Source of the DNA: Bryobacterales bacterium
Lineage (GTDB): Bacteria; Acidobacteriota; Terriglobia; Bryobacterales; Bryobacteraceae
Direction of reading: 5' to 3'
Assembly: GCA_025456495.1 (NCBI GenBank)
Contig: JALOKO010000283.1
Location: forward strand, 1 to 5,657
DNA length: 5,657 bases
Positions 1 through 5,657 of this stretch are shown in pieces (positions within the stretch are counted from its first letter, which is position 1; each line of letters begins with the position of its first letter). The position numbers were made by a program, and so were the translations under genes. Below the pieces are notes generated by a model. That model did no database searches and was not told the DNA's origin. It saw only the letters and a program-made list of their open reading frames with translations.

Positions 1-2424
1 GCGGCGGTTCTCGCTCCGCGCAATGATGCTTTCCCCGTCCGCCACCCGCACGGTAGCCAATTGCGACAGCGGGACCCGCGCCCCGCTGCGGGTTGGCGTC
101 AGAATCTCGGCAATGGCATTGGCGTCCACGCGTGCTTCGGGCACATAGCGCACCGTGATGTCGAAGCGTCGCTCGCCATCAAACAATGTACTCACGGCGC
201 GACCGCCCACGGCCCGCTCAATCAGGTCCTGCAGGTCGCGCACCCTTACCCCATAGCGCGCCATCGCCTCCCGGTTCAACTGGATGGTAAGCTGTGGCTG
301 CTCCGCCTCCTGTTCAATGGCCGCATCGGCCGCACCGGGAACGCCCCGCACAATTTCCAGGGCTTCGGCCGCCAACGTGCGCAAGCGGTCCAGGTCAGGC
401 CCAACAAACAGGATCGCCAAGTCGGCCGAAGATCCGGTGACGGCCTCGGTCACCGTGTCAATGATGGGCTGCGTGATGTTGAAGTTCGCACCCGGAACCT
501 GGTTGCTCAGCAGGCTTGCCAGGTCGCTCACCAGCGCGGCCTTGGTTCGTCCCGGCGCCCACGTCGAGTAGTCAGTAAGCGTCACCAGAAATTCAATCCG
601 GTTCGGCCCGAACGGGTCTGTGCCAGAGTCGTTGCGTCCGGCCTGCGAGGCCACGTCGCGCACCTCTGGAAAGCTGCTTACCGCCGTCCGCACTCGGTTG
701 GCCACCTCCGCTGACTTCTGCAGGCTAGTGCCCGGCGGCAGGTTCGCCCGCACCCAGATGGTGCCCTCATCCAAGGTGGGCAGGAACTCCGTGCCCAGGA
801 AGGTGCCCAGGAAGAAGGCGCCCGCCACCACCACCACCGCCAGCGCTACCACGGCGGTTGCGCGTGGCACGGTGAATTCCAGCACGCTGCCGTACACGCG
901 CGATAGCCACTTCACCAGTGGGTTCTCCCACGTCTTGGCGCCGTTGCGGAAGAGGAACGTCGCCAGCGTGGGAATCAGCGTCAGCGCAATCAACAGTGCC
1001 CCCAGCAGCGCGAAGCACACGGTGTAGGCCATCGGCGTGAACAACCGCTGCTCCACCCGCTCCAGCGTAAACAGCGGCAGGTAGGCGCTGATGATGATTA
1101 CCATGCTGAAGAAGATGGGCTTCTCCATCTCAAAGGCAGCGTCGCGAATGGTGGTGAAGGCATCCTGACTGCTGCCCTTGCGTTCGTGCAACCGGTGCAG
1201 GATATGCTCCACCATCACCAGCGAGCCGTCCACGATGATGCCGAAATCGATGGCCCCCAGTGACAGCAGATTTGCCGGAATTCCCACCACGTGCATGCAC
1301 ACAAATGCAAACAGCAGGCTTAGCGGAATGGTGAGCGCGGTCAGCAGCGCCGCCCGCACGCTTCCCAGGAAGAACAGCAGCACCAGGGTCACCACAATCA
1401 GCCCTTCCAGCAACGTGTGCGACACCGTGCGTAGGGTGTTGTCCACCAGGTCAGTGCGGTCATAGATGGGAACCAGCTTCACCCCTGGCGGCAGCCGCGT
1501 GCGGTTCACGTCGTCCACCGCCTCATGCAGTTGCTTCAGCACTTCGGTGGGGTTCTCCCCACGTCGCATCAGCACAATGCCCTCCACGCCCCCGTTGCGT
1601 TCACCCAGCCCGAACACTCCCGTCGGCGGAGCCGCTCCAATCTCCACGCGCCCCAGGTCCTTCACGTAAATCGGAACGCCCCGCACCTCCGCCACCACGC
1701 TATTCTCAATGTCTTCAATGGAGCGCAGCAGCCCCACCCCGCGCACGGCCAGCGATTGTTGGCCATTGTCCAGCAGTGCGCCGCCCGCGTTCTGGTTGCT
1801 GGCCCCTACCGCTTCCGCAAGCTCCGGTAATGAGATGCGGTACTTCTCCAGCAGGTAGGGGTCAATGCGAATCTGGTATTGCTTGATCAGCCCGCCAAAG
1901 GGCACCACTTCGGCAATGCCTGGCGTCTGCAGCAGGCGCGGCGTCACCACCCAGTCCTGCAATTCCCGCAACTGCATGGAATCCAGATGCTCACCCTCGA
2001 TGCTGTAGCGGAACAGCTCGCCAATGGGTGTCGCCAACGGGCCCAGCGTGGGTTGCACGCCCTCCGGCAACTCCGCCTCGCGCAGCTTCTCCACCACCAC
2101 CTGGCGCGCGAAGTAGTCGTTCACATTGTGTTCAAACGTTAGCTGCACCAACGACAGGCCAAAGATGGTCCGCGACCGCCGGTTGATGACGCCCGGCGTG
2201 TTGTTCAGCGCACGCTCAATGGGAATGGTGATCTGCTGTTCCACCTCTTCGGCGGCTAGCCCCGGCGCCAGGGTGATGATGTCCACTGCCGGGTCAGAGA
2301 TGTCGGGATAGGCCTCCACCTTCAACTGCTGGAAGCTGTAGATACCCGCAGCCACCAGCACCAGGCCAGCCACAATCGAAAAGAAGCGCTGCTCCAGCGC
2401 GAAGCGAAGCAATTGCGCAATCAC
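1..2424 (-). CDS. czcA: RND heavy-metal efflux pump, CzcA/CusA family (3' end beyond window)
   Basis: Inner-membrane proton-driven RND permease of a tripartite exporter; the frame is open for 808 codons and runs off the left edge (family about 1030-1050 residues). Visible in order: TM1 (about 14-31), the EAYPDI motif (37-42), the first periplasmic porter region with GLSLVQLTFE and DYFARQ, TM2-TM4 (338-354, 359-379, 386-405), TM5-TM6 (437-451, 467-489), TM7 (about 523-543), then GTEFLPTLDEG (544-554) and the second porter region. TM8-12 are outside. TM4 carries DFGIIVDGSLVMVE with D393, D399 and E406, spaced as the proton-relay triad of CzcA. Residues 596-611 (GRNDSGTDPFGPNRIE) and 652-668 mark an HME subgroup. 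By recalled alignment, positions matching CusA Met573/623/672 are not Met, arguing against Cu/Ag. The GTG start is forced: an in-frame stop lies two codons upstream (2433-2431). It overlaps the DUF190 stop as GTGA; AGGCGG at 2439-2434 is a plausible ribosome site. The metal specificity is inferred. Confidence 0.96.
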   Translation of the reverse strand, partial: MIAQLLRFALEQRFFSIVAGLVLVAAGIYSFQQLKVEAYPDISDPAVDIITLAPGLAAEEVEQQITIPIERALNNTPGVINRRSRTIFGLSLVQLTFEHNVNDYFARQVVVEKLREAELPEGVQPTLGPLATPIGELFRYSIEGEHLDSMQLRELQDWVVTPRLLQTPGIAEVVPFGGLIKQYQIRIDPYLLEKYRISLPELAEAVGASNQNAGGALLDNGQQSLAVRGVGLLRSIEDIENSVVAEVRGVPIYVKDLGRVEIGAAPPTGVFGLGERNGGVEGIVLMRRGENPTEVLKQLHEAVDDVNRTRLPPGVKLVPIYDRTDLVDNTLRTVSHTLLEGLIVVTLVLLFFLGSVRAALLTALTIPLSLLFAFVCMHVVGIPANLLSLGAIDFGIIVDGSLVMVEHILHRLHERKGSSQDAFTTIRDAAFEMEKPIFFSMVIIISAYLPLFTLERVEQRLFTPMAYTVCFALLGALLIALTLIPTLATFLFRNGAKTWENPLVKWLSRVYGSVLEFTVPRATAVVALAVVVVAGAFFLGTFLGTEFLPTLDEGTIWVRANLPPGTSLQKSAEVANRVRTAVSSFPEVRDVASQAGRNDSGTDPFGPNRIEFLVTLTDYSTWAPGRTKAALVSDLASLLSNQVPGANFNITQPIIDTVTEAVTGSSADLAILFVGPDLDRLRTLAAEALEIVRGVPGAADAAIEQEAEQPQLTIQLNREAMARYGVRVRDLQDLIERAVGGRAVSTLFDGERRFDITVRYVPEARVDANAIAEILTPTRSGARVPLSQLATVRVADGESIIARSENRR
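791..814. repeat. 12-bp perfect tandem duplication inside the RND pump gene
   Basis: GTGCCCAGGAAG occurs twice head to tail (791-802 and 803-814). On the minus strand it encodes a doubled FLGT (residues 538-545) at the periplasmic end of TM7, just before EFLPTLDEG. The length is a multiple of three, so the frame is kept. Confidence 0.8.
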
Positions 2425-2786
2425 CGCGGGTCACCGCCTGCTGCGATCTCGGTTGCAGCGCCGGCAGGCGGCATCAGTTCCGCGTCCAACATCACGGCCA
2501 TTCCCTCGCGCACCATGGGCGCAATCGCAGGCCACACCCCGCGCAGCTTGGCCTCGGTGTCCACGCACAGCAAGGTGATGGGCCGGTCTGGAGACACCCC
2601 GAACAGCCCCGCCTCGCGCAAACGTCCAGCCGCCCCAAATCCCACCCGCCCGCGAAGCACGGTGGCCCCTTGCACTTCCCGCTCAATCAACACGCGGATC
2701 ACCGCCTCATACAAAGGAATCCGCGGATCCCCATAGCTGTCCTCCTCGTCGAAGAACAACACCAGCATCTTCACCTGCGTCGTCAT
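2421..2786 (-). CDS. DUF190 family PII-like small cytosolic protein
   Basis: A 121-residue protein without signal peptide or membrane segment, recognised as DUF190 (PF02641). With the upstream GTG as residue 1, the family pattern is: first strand KMLVLFF (7-13), helix PLYEAVIRVLIE (25-36), glycine-rich GATVLRGRVGFG (41-52), strand ITLLCVDTEAKL (71-82), helix to MVREGM (92-97), and a last strand near 99-106. DUF190 has a ferredoxin-like fold related to PII and CutA1; its biochemical function is not settled. Odd points: an acidic cluster D14-E15-E16-D17 stands where many members read like GESDR, and there is no histidine, only one cysteine (C75). Start: ATG at 2786 or GTG at 2789; the GTG directly abuts the adaptor's TAA, and GGGGG at 2800-2796 lies 6 nt from GTG or 9 nt from ATG. 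Its TGA overlaps the pump's GTG start (GTGA), implying coupled translation. A role as a sensor or regulator of the pump is inference from position and fold. Confidence 0.87.
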   Translation of the reverse strand: MTTQVKMLVLFFDEEDSYGDPRIPLYEAVIRVLIEREVQGATVLRGRVGFGAAGRLREAGLFGVSPDRPITLLCVDTEAKLRGVWPAIAPMVREGMAVMLDAELMPPAGAATEIAAGGDPR

Positions 2787-2789
2787 CAC

Positions 2790-3938
2790 TTAGAACCCCC
2801 GCAGCAGCATCGCGCCATCCCGCACCACGCGGTCACCCACCTTCACCCCGTCCAGAATGGGAACCACGTCCCCCGCGCGCTTTCCCGTCCGTACCACCAT
2901 CACCCGGAACTGGCCCGGCGCCTCCTGGATGTACACCGCGGTCCGGCCCTCCATCTGCACCACGCACTCCACGGGAACCACCGGCACCGTATGCGGCTCT
3001 TCCAGGTGCCGCACCTGCCCGAACATCTCCGGACGGAAGCGGCCGCCCGTGTTCAGCAGCTCCGCCCATACCTTGATGGTGCGATTCTCCGGGTCAACGG
3101 AATCCGCAATGCGCGCAACGCGGCTACGAAATCGTTCGCCAGGAAAGGCGTTCAAGCTCACTTCGAACTGCTCGTTCAAGCTCACCATACGGATGGCGGA
3201 TTCCGGCACATCCGCCGCCATCCACACGGTAGACAGGTCCGCGATGGTCATCAGTGGTTGGCTGGTGTCGTTCCGATATTCGCCCGCCACCACGTTGAAC
3301 TCCGTCACCTTGCCGCTCAACGGCGCCCGCAGCGTAATGCGGGGACGCGGGTCCCCCGCGCGCAACCCCAGCAGTTGCAACCGCGCCTCGGCTTGCGTCC
3401 GCGCGGCCTGCGCCGTGTCCACCGCGGTGCGCGCCTGTTGGAAGCTTGTCTCCGCGGCCAACACCTCTTTGCGGGCGATCGCGTCGCCGGCAAACAAGTC
3501 CCGCGCTCGTTCCAGGTCCTGCTCCGCCTTGGTCCGCTCCGCCTGCGCCGCTGTCAACGATGCGTTCGCCTGCAGATACGACGCGGCCGCTTCATCCGCA
3601 TCCGGACTCTCCAGCGTCAACAGGGGGTCGTTCTTGCGCACGGCATCGCCGAAGTATGCCAGCACATCCACAATCCGCCCCGCCGCCGGAAGCAGCACGC
3701 GCGACACGCGATTGGGGTTGAACTCCACCTTGCCCGGCGCCGTAAACTCATCCGATGGCAGTTCCATCGCTTCCACAACATGCACGCGAATCTGCTGCAG
3801 CTTCGGCGAGTCCTCCGCAATCCGAATCACCCCAGGCGTGGCCTCCGGTGCCGGCGCTGGCTGCGGCGCGGGAGCCTGCCCACAGCCCGCCAGCAGACCG
3901 GCCGCCAGGGCCGCCGAAACTACCCGTTCCCGTTTCAT
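2790..3938 (-). CDS. czcB: RND periplasmic adaptor (membrane fusion lipoprotein), CzcB/CusB-like
   Basis: A 382-residue adaptor linking the inner-membrane pump to the outer-membrane channel. It has a lipoprotein signal: a short basic start, a hydrophobic stretch and lipobox LAGC with C19, followed by a Pro/Ala-rich linker (21-36). G20 at +2 gives no inner-membrane retention signal by the E. coli rule. Then a barrel-sandwich half with GRIVDVLAYFGDAV (87-100) and ESPD (110-113), an alpha-hairpin rich in Ala/Gln/Arg/Glu (about 114-190), the second lipoyl half with RAPLSGKVTEF (204-214), the family-typical MTIADLSTVWMAADVPES (230-247), a beta-barrel with RTIKV and RFRPEMFGQV (300-309), and a membrane-proximal domain with VPVECVV (321-327) and GVKVGDRVV (364-372). 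No His-rich or Met-rich N-terminal metal-binding segment is seen, unlike CusB or some CzcB. The ATG overlaps the stop of the outer-membrane factor gene (ATGA) and has a good GAGGG site 7 nt upstream (3950-3946). The substrate cannot be read from this protein. Confidence 0.95.
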   Translation of the reverse strand: MKRERVVSAALAAGLLAGCGQAPAPQPAPAPEATPGVIRIAEDSPKLQQIRVHVVEAMELPSDEFTAPGKVEFNPNRVSRVLLPAAGRIVDVLAYFGDAVRKNDPLLTLESPDADEAAASYLQANASLTAAQAERTKAEQDLERARDLFAGDAIARKEVLAAETSFQQARTAVDTAQAARTQAEARLQLLGLRAGDPRPRITLRAPLSGKVTEFNVVAGEYRNDTSQPLMTIADLSTVWMAADVPESAIRMVSLNEQFEVSLNAFPGERFRSRVARIADSVDPENRTIKVWAELLNTGGRFRPEMFGQVRHLEEPHTVPVVPVECVVQMEGRTAVYIQEAPGQFRVMVVRTGKRAGDVVPILDGVKVGDRVVRDGAMLLRGF

Positions 3939-5269
3939 GGCAGATCCCTCGCCGTGATGGCGTCCAGCAGATAGAGTGTGCGGGCGTATTCGCCGCGCGC
4001 TTCGTTGTAGCCTTGCATGGTCTCGTTGAAGGTCCGTTGCGCGTCCAGCAGGTCCAGGAACGACGCCTCACCCCGCCGGTAAGAAAACTCGATCGTCTCC
4101 CGCACCCGTCGCGCGTTGGCCACCAGGTCCCGCTCAATCACCTCCAGCAGTTCCCGCGCGGTGAGGAACTGCTGCCAGGCTGACGCCACTTGCCCCTGGA
4201 CGTCTACTTCCAGCGCCCGCACCCGCGCGGCCGCCTGCTCCCGCTCCACCCGCGCCCGCTGGATTTCTCCTTGATTCCGGTTGAACATCGGCAGCGGCAT
4301 CTCCACCCGGAAGCCCGCCGTCTGCCCTGGGAACTGGCCGACGTATTGTTTGTGGTGCGAGACGCCCAAATCCACATTCGGCCTGGATTCTGCGCGCTGT
4401 ACCCGGATGTCCGCCTCGGCGCGCAACTGGTCGCGCCGCAGCGCTTCCAGGTCGGGCCGCATCCGCAGCGCATCCGCGCGCAGTTCGTCTTCCGTGGTGG
4501 CCAACGGGTCTCTCCGCATCTCGCCGCTCACGTCAAAGCGAACATCCGGTCGCGGACGCCCCATCAGCGTCTGCAGTCGCACCGCTTCCTGCCGCACCCG
4601 CAGGTCGCCCTGGCGCACGGAGTTCCGGAATTGCAGCGCCGCAACCTCGGCCCGCAGCAGTTCCACGCGCGCGATGTCTCCCGCGTCAAAGCGCGTGCGG
4701 TTCACCCGCACCACACCTTCAAACGCCTCCAGGCTCTCGCGCAAAATCCTTACATTCTCCTTCGCCACCAACAGGTCCACAAAGGCATTCTGAATCTCCA
4801 GCAACAGGGTCCGCGTGGCGTCCAGCACTTCATAGCGGGCCACCCCCAAGGCCTCCCTCGCAAGCTGTGTGCGCAACCTCCGCTTGCCCCCGGTCTCCCA
4901 GGTGAACACCAACGCCGTGTTGGTTTCCGCCGGGCCGGCAGGACCTTCGTCCGGGATATAGTTCGCCCCTAGCAAATCCAGAAAGTTGGTTTCGCTACTC
5001 AAGGTGGGGTTCGGTCGAAGCCGCGCCTGCGCTACCCGTGCCTCCGCGATGGGCACGTTGTAGCGCTGGGCGATAAGGCCCACGTTGCGCTGTAGCGCCT
5101 CCTCGATCACTTGGTCCAGCGTCATCGGACTCGCCGCCGATTCCTGTTGCGCCCACGCCGGAACGCTGAACGCCAACGCCACCCACACGCCAAGGCACGC
5201 GAACGCGGCCCGCGCCGCACTGCACGCCGCCGGTCGCCGATTGTCCAACCCAATTGCTGTTTGCGTCAT
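3935..5269 (-). CDS. czcC: TolC-family outer-membrane factor, CzcC-like
   Basis: First gene of the operon: an outer-membrane channel protein of 444 residues, a usual length for CzcC/TolC-type factors. Sec signal peptide with an unusually long n-region, hydrophobic core about 26-37, and a probable signal peptidase I cut after AWA (40) before QQES. There is no lipobox, so unlike CusC it is probably not lipidated. It shows the two OEP repeats (PF02321): the first begins at MTLDQVIEEALQRN (49-62) with ARLRPNPTL, the second around DALRMRPDLEALRRDQ (266-281). Family signatures are FDAGDIARVELLRAEV (194-209), PLPMFNRNQGEIQRA (325-339; close to the PLFNRNQG motif of CzcC relatives) and FSYRRGEASFLDLLDAQRTF (395-414). 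Start: ATG at 5269 with GAAG six nt upstream is preferred. An in-frame TTG four codons earlier (5281), with AGGG nearby, would give 448 residues. It ends in the ATGA overlap with the adaptor. Confidence 0.95.
   Translation of the reverse strand: MTQTAIGLDNRRPAACSAARAAFACLGVWVALAFSVPAWAQQESAASPMTLDQVIEEALQRNVGLIAQRYNVPIAEARVAQARLRPNPTLSSETNFLDLLGANYIPDEGPAGPAETNTALVFTWETGGKRRLRTQLAREALGVARYEVLDATRTLLLEIQNAFVDLLVAKENVRILRESLEAFEGVVRVNRTRFDAGDIARVELLRAEVAALQFRNSVRQGDLRVRQEAVRLQTLMGRPRPDVRFDVSGEMRRDPLATTEDELRADALRMRPDLEALRRDQLRAEADIRVQRAESRPNVDLGVSHHKQYVGQFPGQTAGFRVEMPLPMFNRNQGEIQRARVEREQAAARVRALEVDVQGQVASAWQQFLTARELLEVIERDLVANARRVRETIEFSYRRGEASFLDLLDAQRTFNETMQGYNEARGEYARTLYLLDAITARDLP
3946..3950 (-). 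promoter_or_regulatory. Ribosome binding site of the adaptor gene
   Basis: GAGGG on the minus strand, 7 nt before the adaptor ATG at 3938. It is the clearest Shine-Dalgarno match in the window and lies inside the 3' end of the outer-membrane factor gene. It supports the ATGA-overlap start and independent re-initiation at this junction. Confidence 0.6.
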
Positions 5270-5477
5270 GAACCGCTTCAACGCGCCCTACCCAATCCAG
5301 ATCATTCTTGCCGCACGCTTCCCGGGAAGCTCCAGGCTCGCGCGTCCTTCCATCGCACCCCTACCTCGGCAATGACAATGAATCCGCCCCGCCTGTTTCG
5401 GATAGGCTCCGCGGCACAGCACCCGGCATCACCACCGCCATAACGGTCCCCGCTCCTGGCCCTGCTATCCTCAACGC
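5270..5477. promoter_or_regulatory. Divergent intergenic region between czcC-like and rnr-like genes
   Basis: This 208-base spacer must hold the promoters of both divergent genes, since all other junctions in the operon are gapless. No convincing sigma-70 pair was found on either strand. On the minus strand TTGTCA (5378-5373) matches the -35 consensus in five of six bases but has no acceptable -10 at 16-18 nt. On the plus strand TATCCT (5466-5471) lies only six bases before the ATG. The clearest element is a perfect palindrome at 5317-5330. The regulator is not encoded in this window. Confidence 0.5.
5317..5330. promoter_or_regulatory. Perfect 14-bp palindrome, candidate operator
   Basis: GCTTCCCGGGAAGC is a perfect inverted repeat with no spacer; symmetry stops at base pair 5316/5331. 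It is centred about 54 bases upstream of the czcC-like ATG, where a repressor or activator of the efflux operon could bind. As it has no loop it is a better dimer-binding site than a terminator hairpin. That it is an operator is inference; such a palindrome has a small but real chance of occurring randomly in GC-rich DNA. Confidence 0.35.
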
Positions 5478-5657
5478 ATGGCCAAACGCCCGGAGATCAC
5501 GCGCAGTTCGCTGCTGGCCCACTTTGAGAAGCTCCCGCATGCCCGGGCCACCTATAAGCAGTTGGTGAAGGAACTGAACGCCAAGGGAGACCTGCGCGAC
5601 ACCCTGGACGAAAAGCTCAACCAGCTCGTCGAACGTGGTGACCTCATTGAGTGGAAG
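5478..5657 (+). CDS. rnr: Probable ribonuclease R, N-terminal 60 codons only
   Basis: Divergent from the efflux operon; the frame is open to the right edge. The 60 visible residues form a soluble, charged, helical domain: a helix with ITRSSLLAHFEKL (7-19), TYKQLVKELN (25-34), then TLDEKLNQLVERGDLIEW (42-59). This resembles the winged-helix domain at the start of RNase R (HTH_12, PF08461), in which a helix-turn-helix is followed by a rule of the type 'residues-GDL-I'. RNase R is a processive 3'-5' exoribonuclease of the RNB family that degrades structured RNA; its catalytic RNB and S1 domains would lie outside. The ATG at 5478 is the first start codon after an in-frame stop at 5403-5405, so the start is firm. 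No Shine-Dalgarno sequence precedes it. Another winged-helix protein cannot be excluded from 60 residues. It probably has no functional link with the pump. Confidence 0.68.
   Translation, partial: MAKRPEITRSSLLAHFEKLPHARATYKQLVKELNAKGDLRDTLDEKLNQLVERGDLIEWK

Noticed and set aside
61..714. Plus-strand 217-codon frame over the pump gene
   Set aside because: It lies opposite the uninterrupted CzcA-like frame and in codon register with it; low-complexity basic product without domain signature.
2717..2732. Short inverted repeat around CCGCGG (ATCCGCGGAT)
   Set aside because: It is inside the DUF190 coding sequence, only 10 bp long, and explained by chance in GC-rich coding DNA.
2670..3974. Long plus-strand open frames (434 and 366 codons) opposite the adaptor gene
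   Set aside because: They lie antisense to a clear lipoprotein adaptor; the products are His/Arg/Pro- or Ser/Arg-rich with no recognisable domain, as expected from GC-biased codons read on the opposite strand.
4190..4972. Plus-strand 260-codon frame over the outer-membrane factor gene
   Set aside because: It mirrors the CzcC-like coding region; the product is rich in His, Arg, Pro and Gln and resembles no family.
5317..5330. Reading the palindrome as a MerR/CueR-type operator
   Set aside because: CTTCC/GGAAG half-sites are reminiscent, but CueR-like sites have a spacer between the halves and sit in a 19-20 bp promoter spacer; neither is seen here.
5373..5378. TTGTCA (minus strand) as the -35 box of the efflux operon
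   Set aside because: At 16-18 nt downstream the candidate -10 sequences match TATAAT poorly, so a promoter call is not supported.
5111..5568. Small plus-strand frames across the intergenic spacer (110 and 86 codons)
   Set aside because: They overlap the 5' ends of the flanking genes in other frames, have no ribosome site, and encode Pro/Ala/Arg-rich sequence without family resemblance.

Overview
The window is GC-rich bacterial DNA with one dense minus-strand operon for a tripartite RND efflux system of the heavy-metal (HME, CzcCBA-like) class. At the right edge, the first 60 codons of a divergent plus-strand gene look like ribonuclease R. An outer-membrane factor, a lipoprotein adaptor and an RND pump indicate a Gram-negative cell. 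The RND subgroup motifs, the inserted DUF190 gene and the style of the RNase R N-terminus remind me of Acidobacteriota (Solibacter/Bryobacter-like). That taxonomic guess is weak and rests on recall, not on a search.

Layout, in the direction of operon transcription (right to left): outer-membrane factor CzcC-like (5269-3935), membrane-fusion lipoprotein CzcB-like (3938-2790), a small DUF190 PII-like protein (2786 or 2789 to 2421), then the RND permease CzcA-like (2424 to beyond base 1, first 808 residues). Junctions are extremely tight: an ATGA overlap between C and B, no gap or a 3-nt gap between B and DUF190, and a GTGA overlap between DUF190 and A. The four genes are therefore almost certainly co-transcribed and probably translationally coupled. 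About 208 bases lie between the divergent start codons; they hold a perfect 14-bp palindrome but no convincing promoter. There are no RNA genes, insertion sequences, integrases or CRISPR repeats, so the operon looks chromosomal and resident.

How it works together: the RND pump takes up substrate from the periplasm or inner membrane in exchange for protons. The lipoprotein adaptor bridges to the outer-membrane channel, which releases substrate outside. The pump keeps the D-D-E acidic triad of TM4 typical of CzcA/CnrA-type divalent-cation pumps. By recalled alignment it lacks the three-methionine Cu/Ag site of CusA, so a divalent metal is more likely than Cu(I)/Ag(I), but the substrate is not proven. 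The most interesting element is the DUF190 gene, a member of the PII/CutA1-like fold superfamily. It sits between adaptor and pump, coupled to the pump's start codon, which suggests a dedicated cytosolic regulator of the pump.
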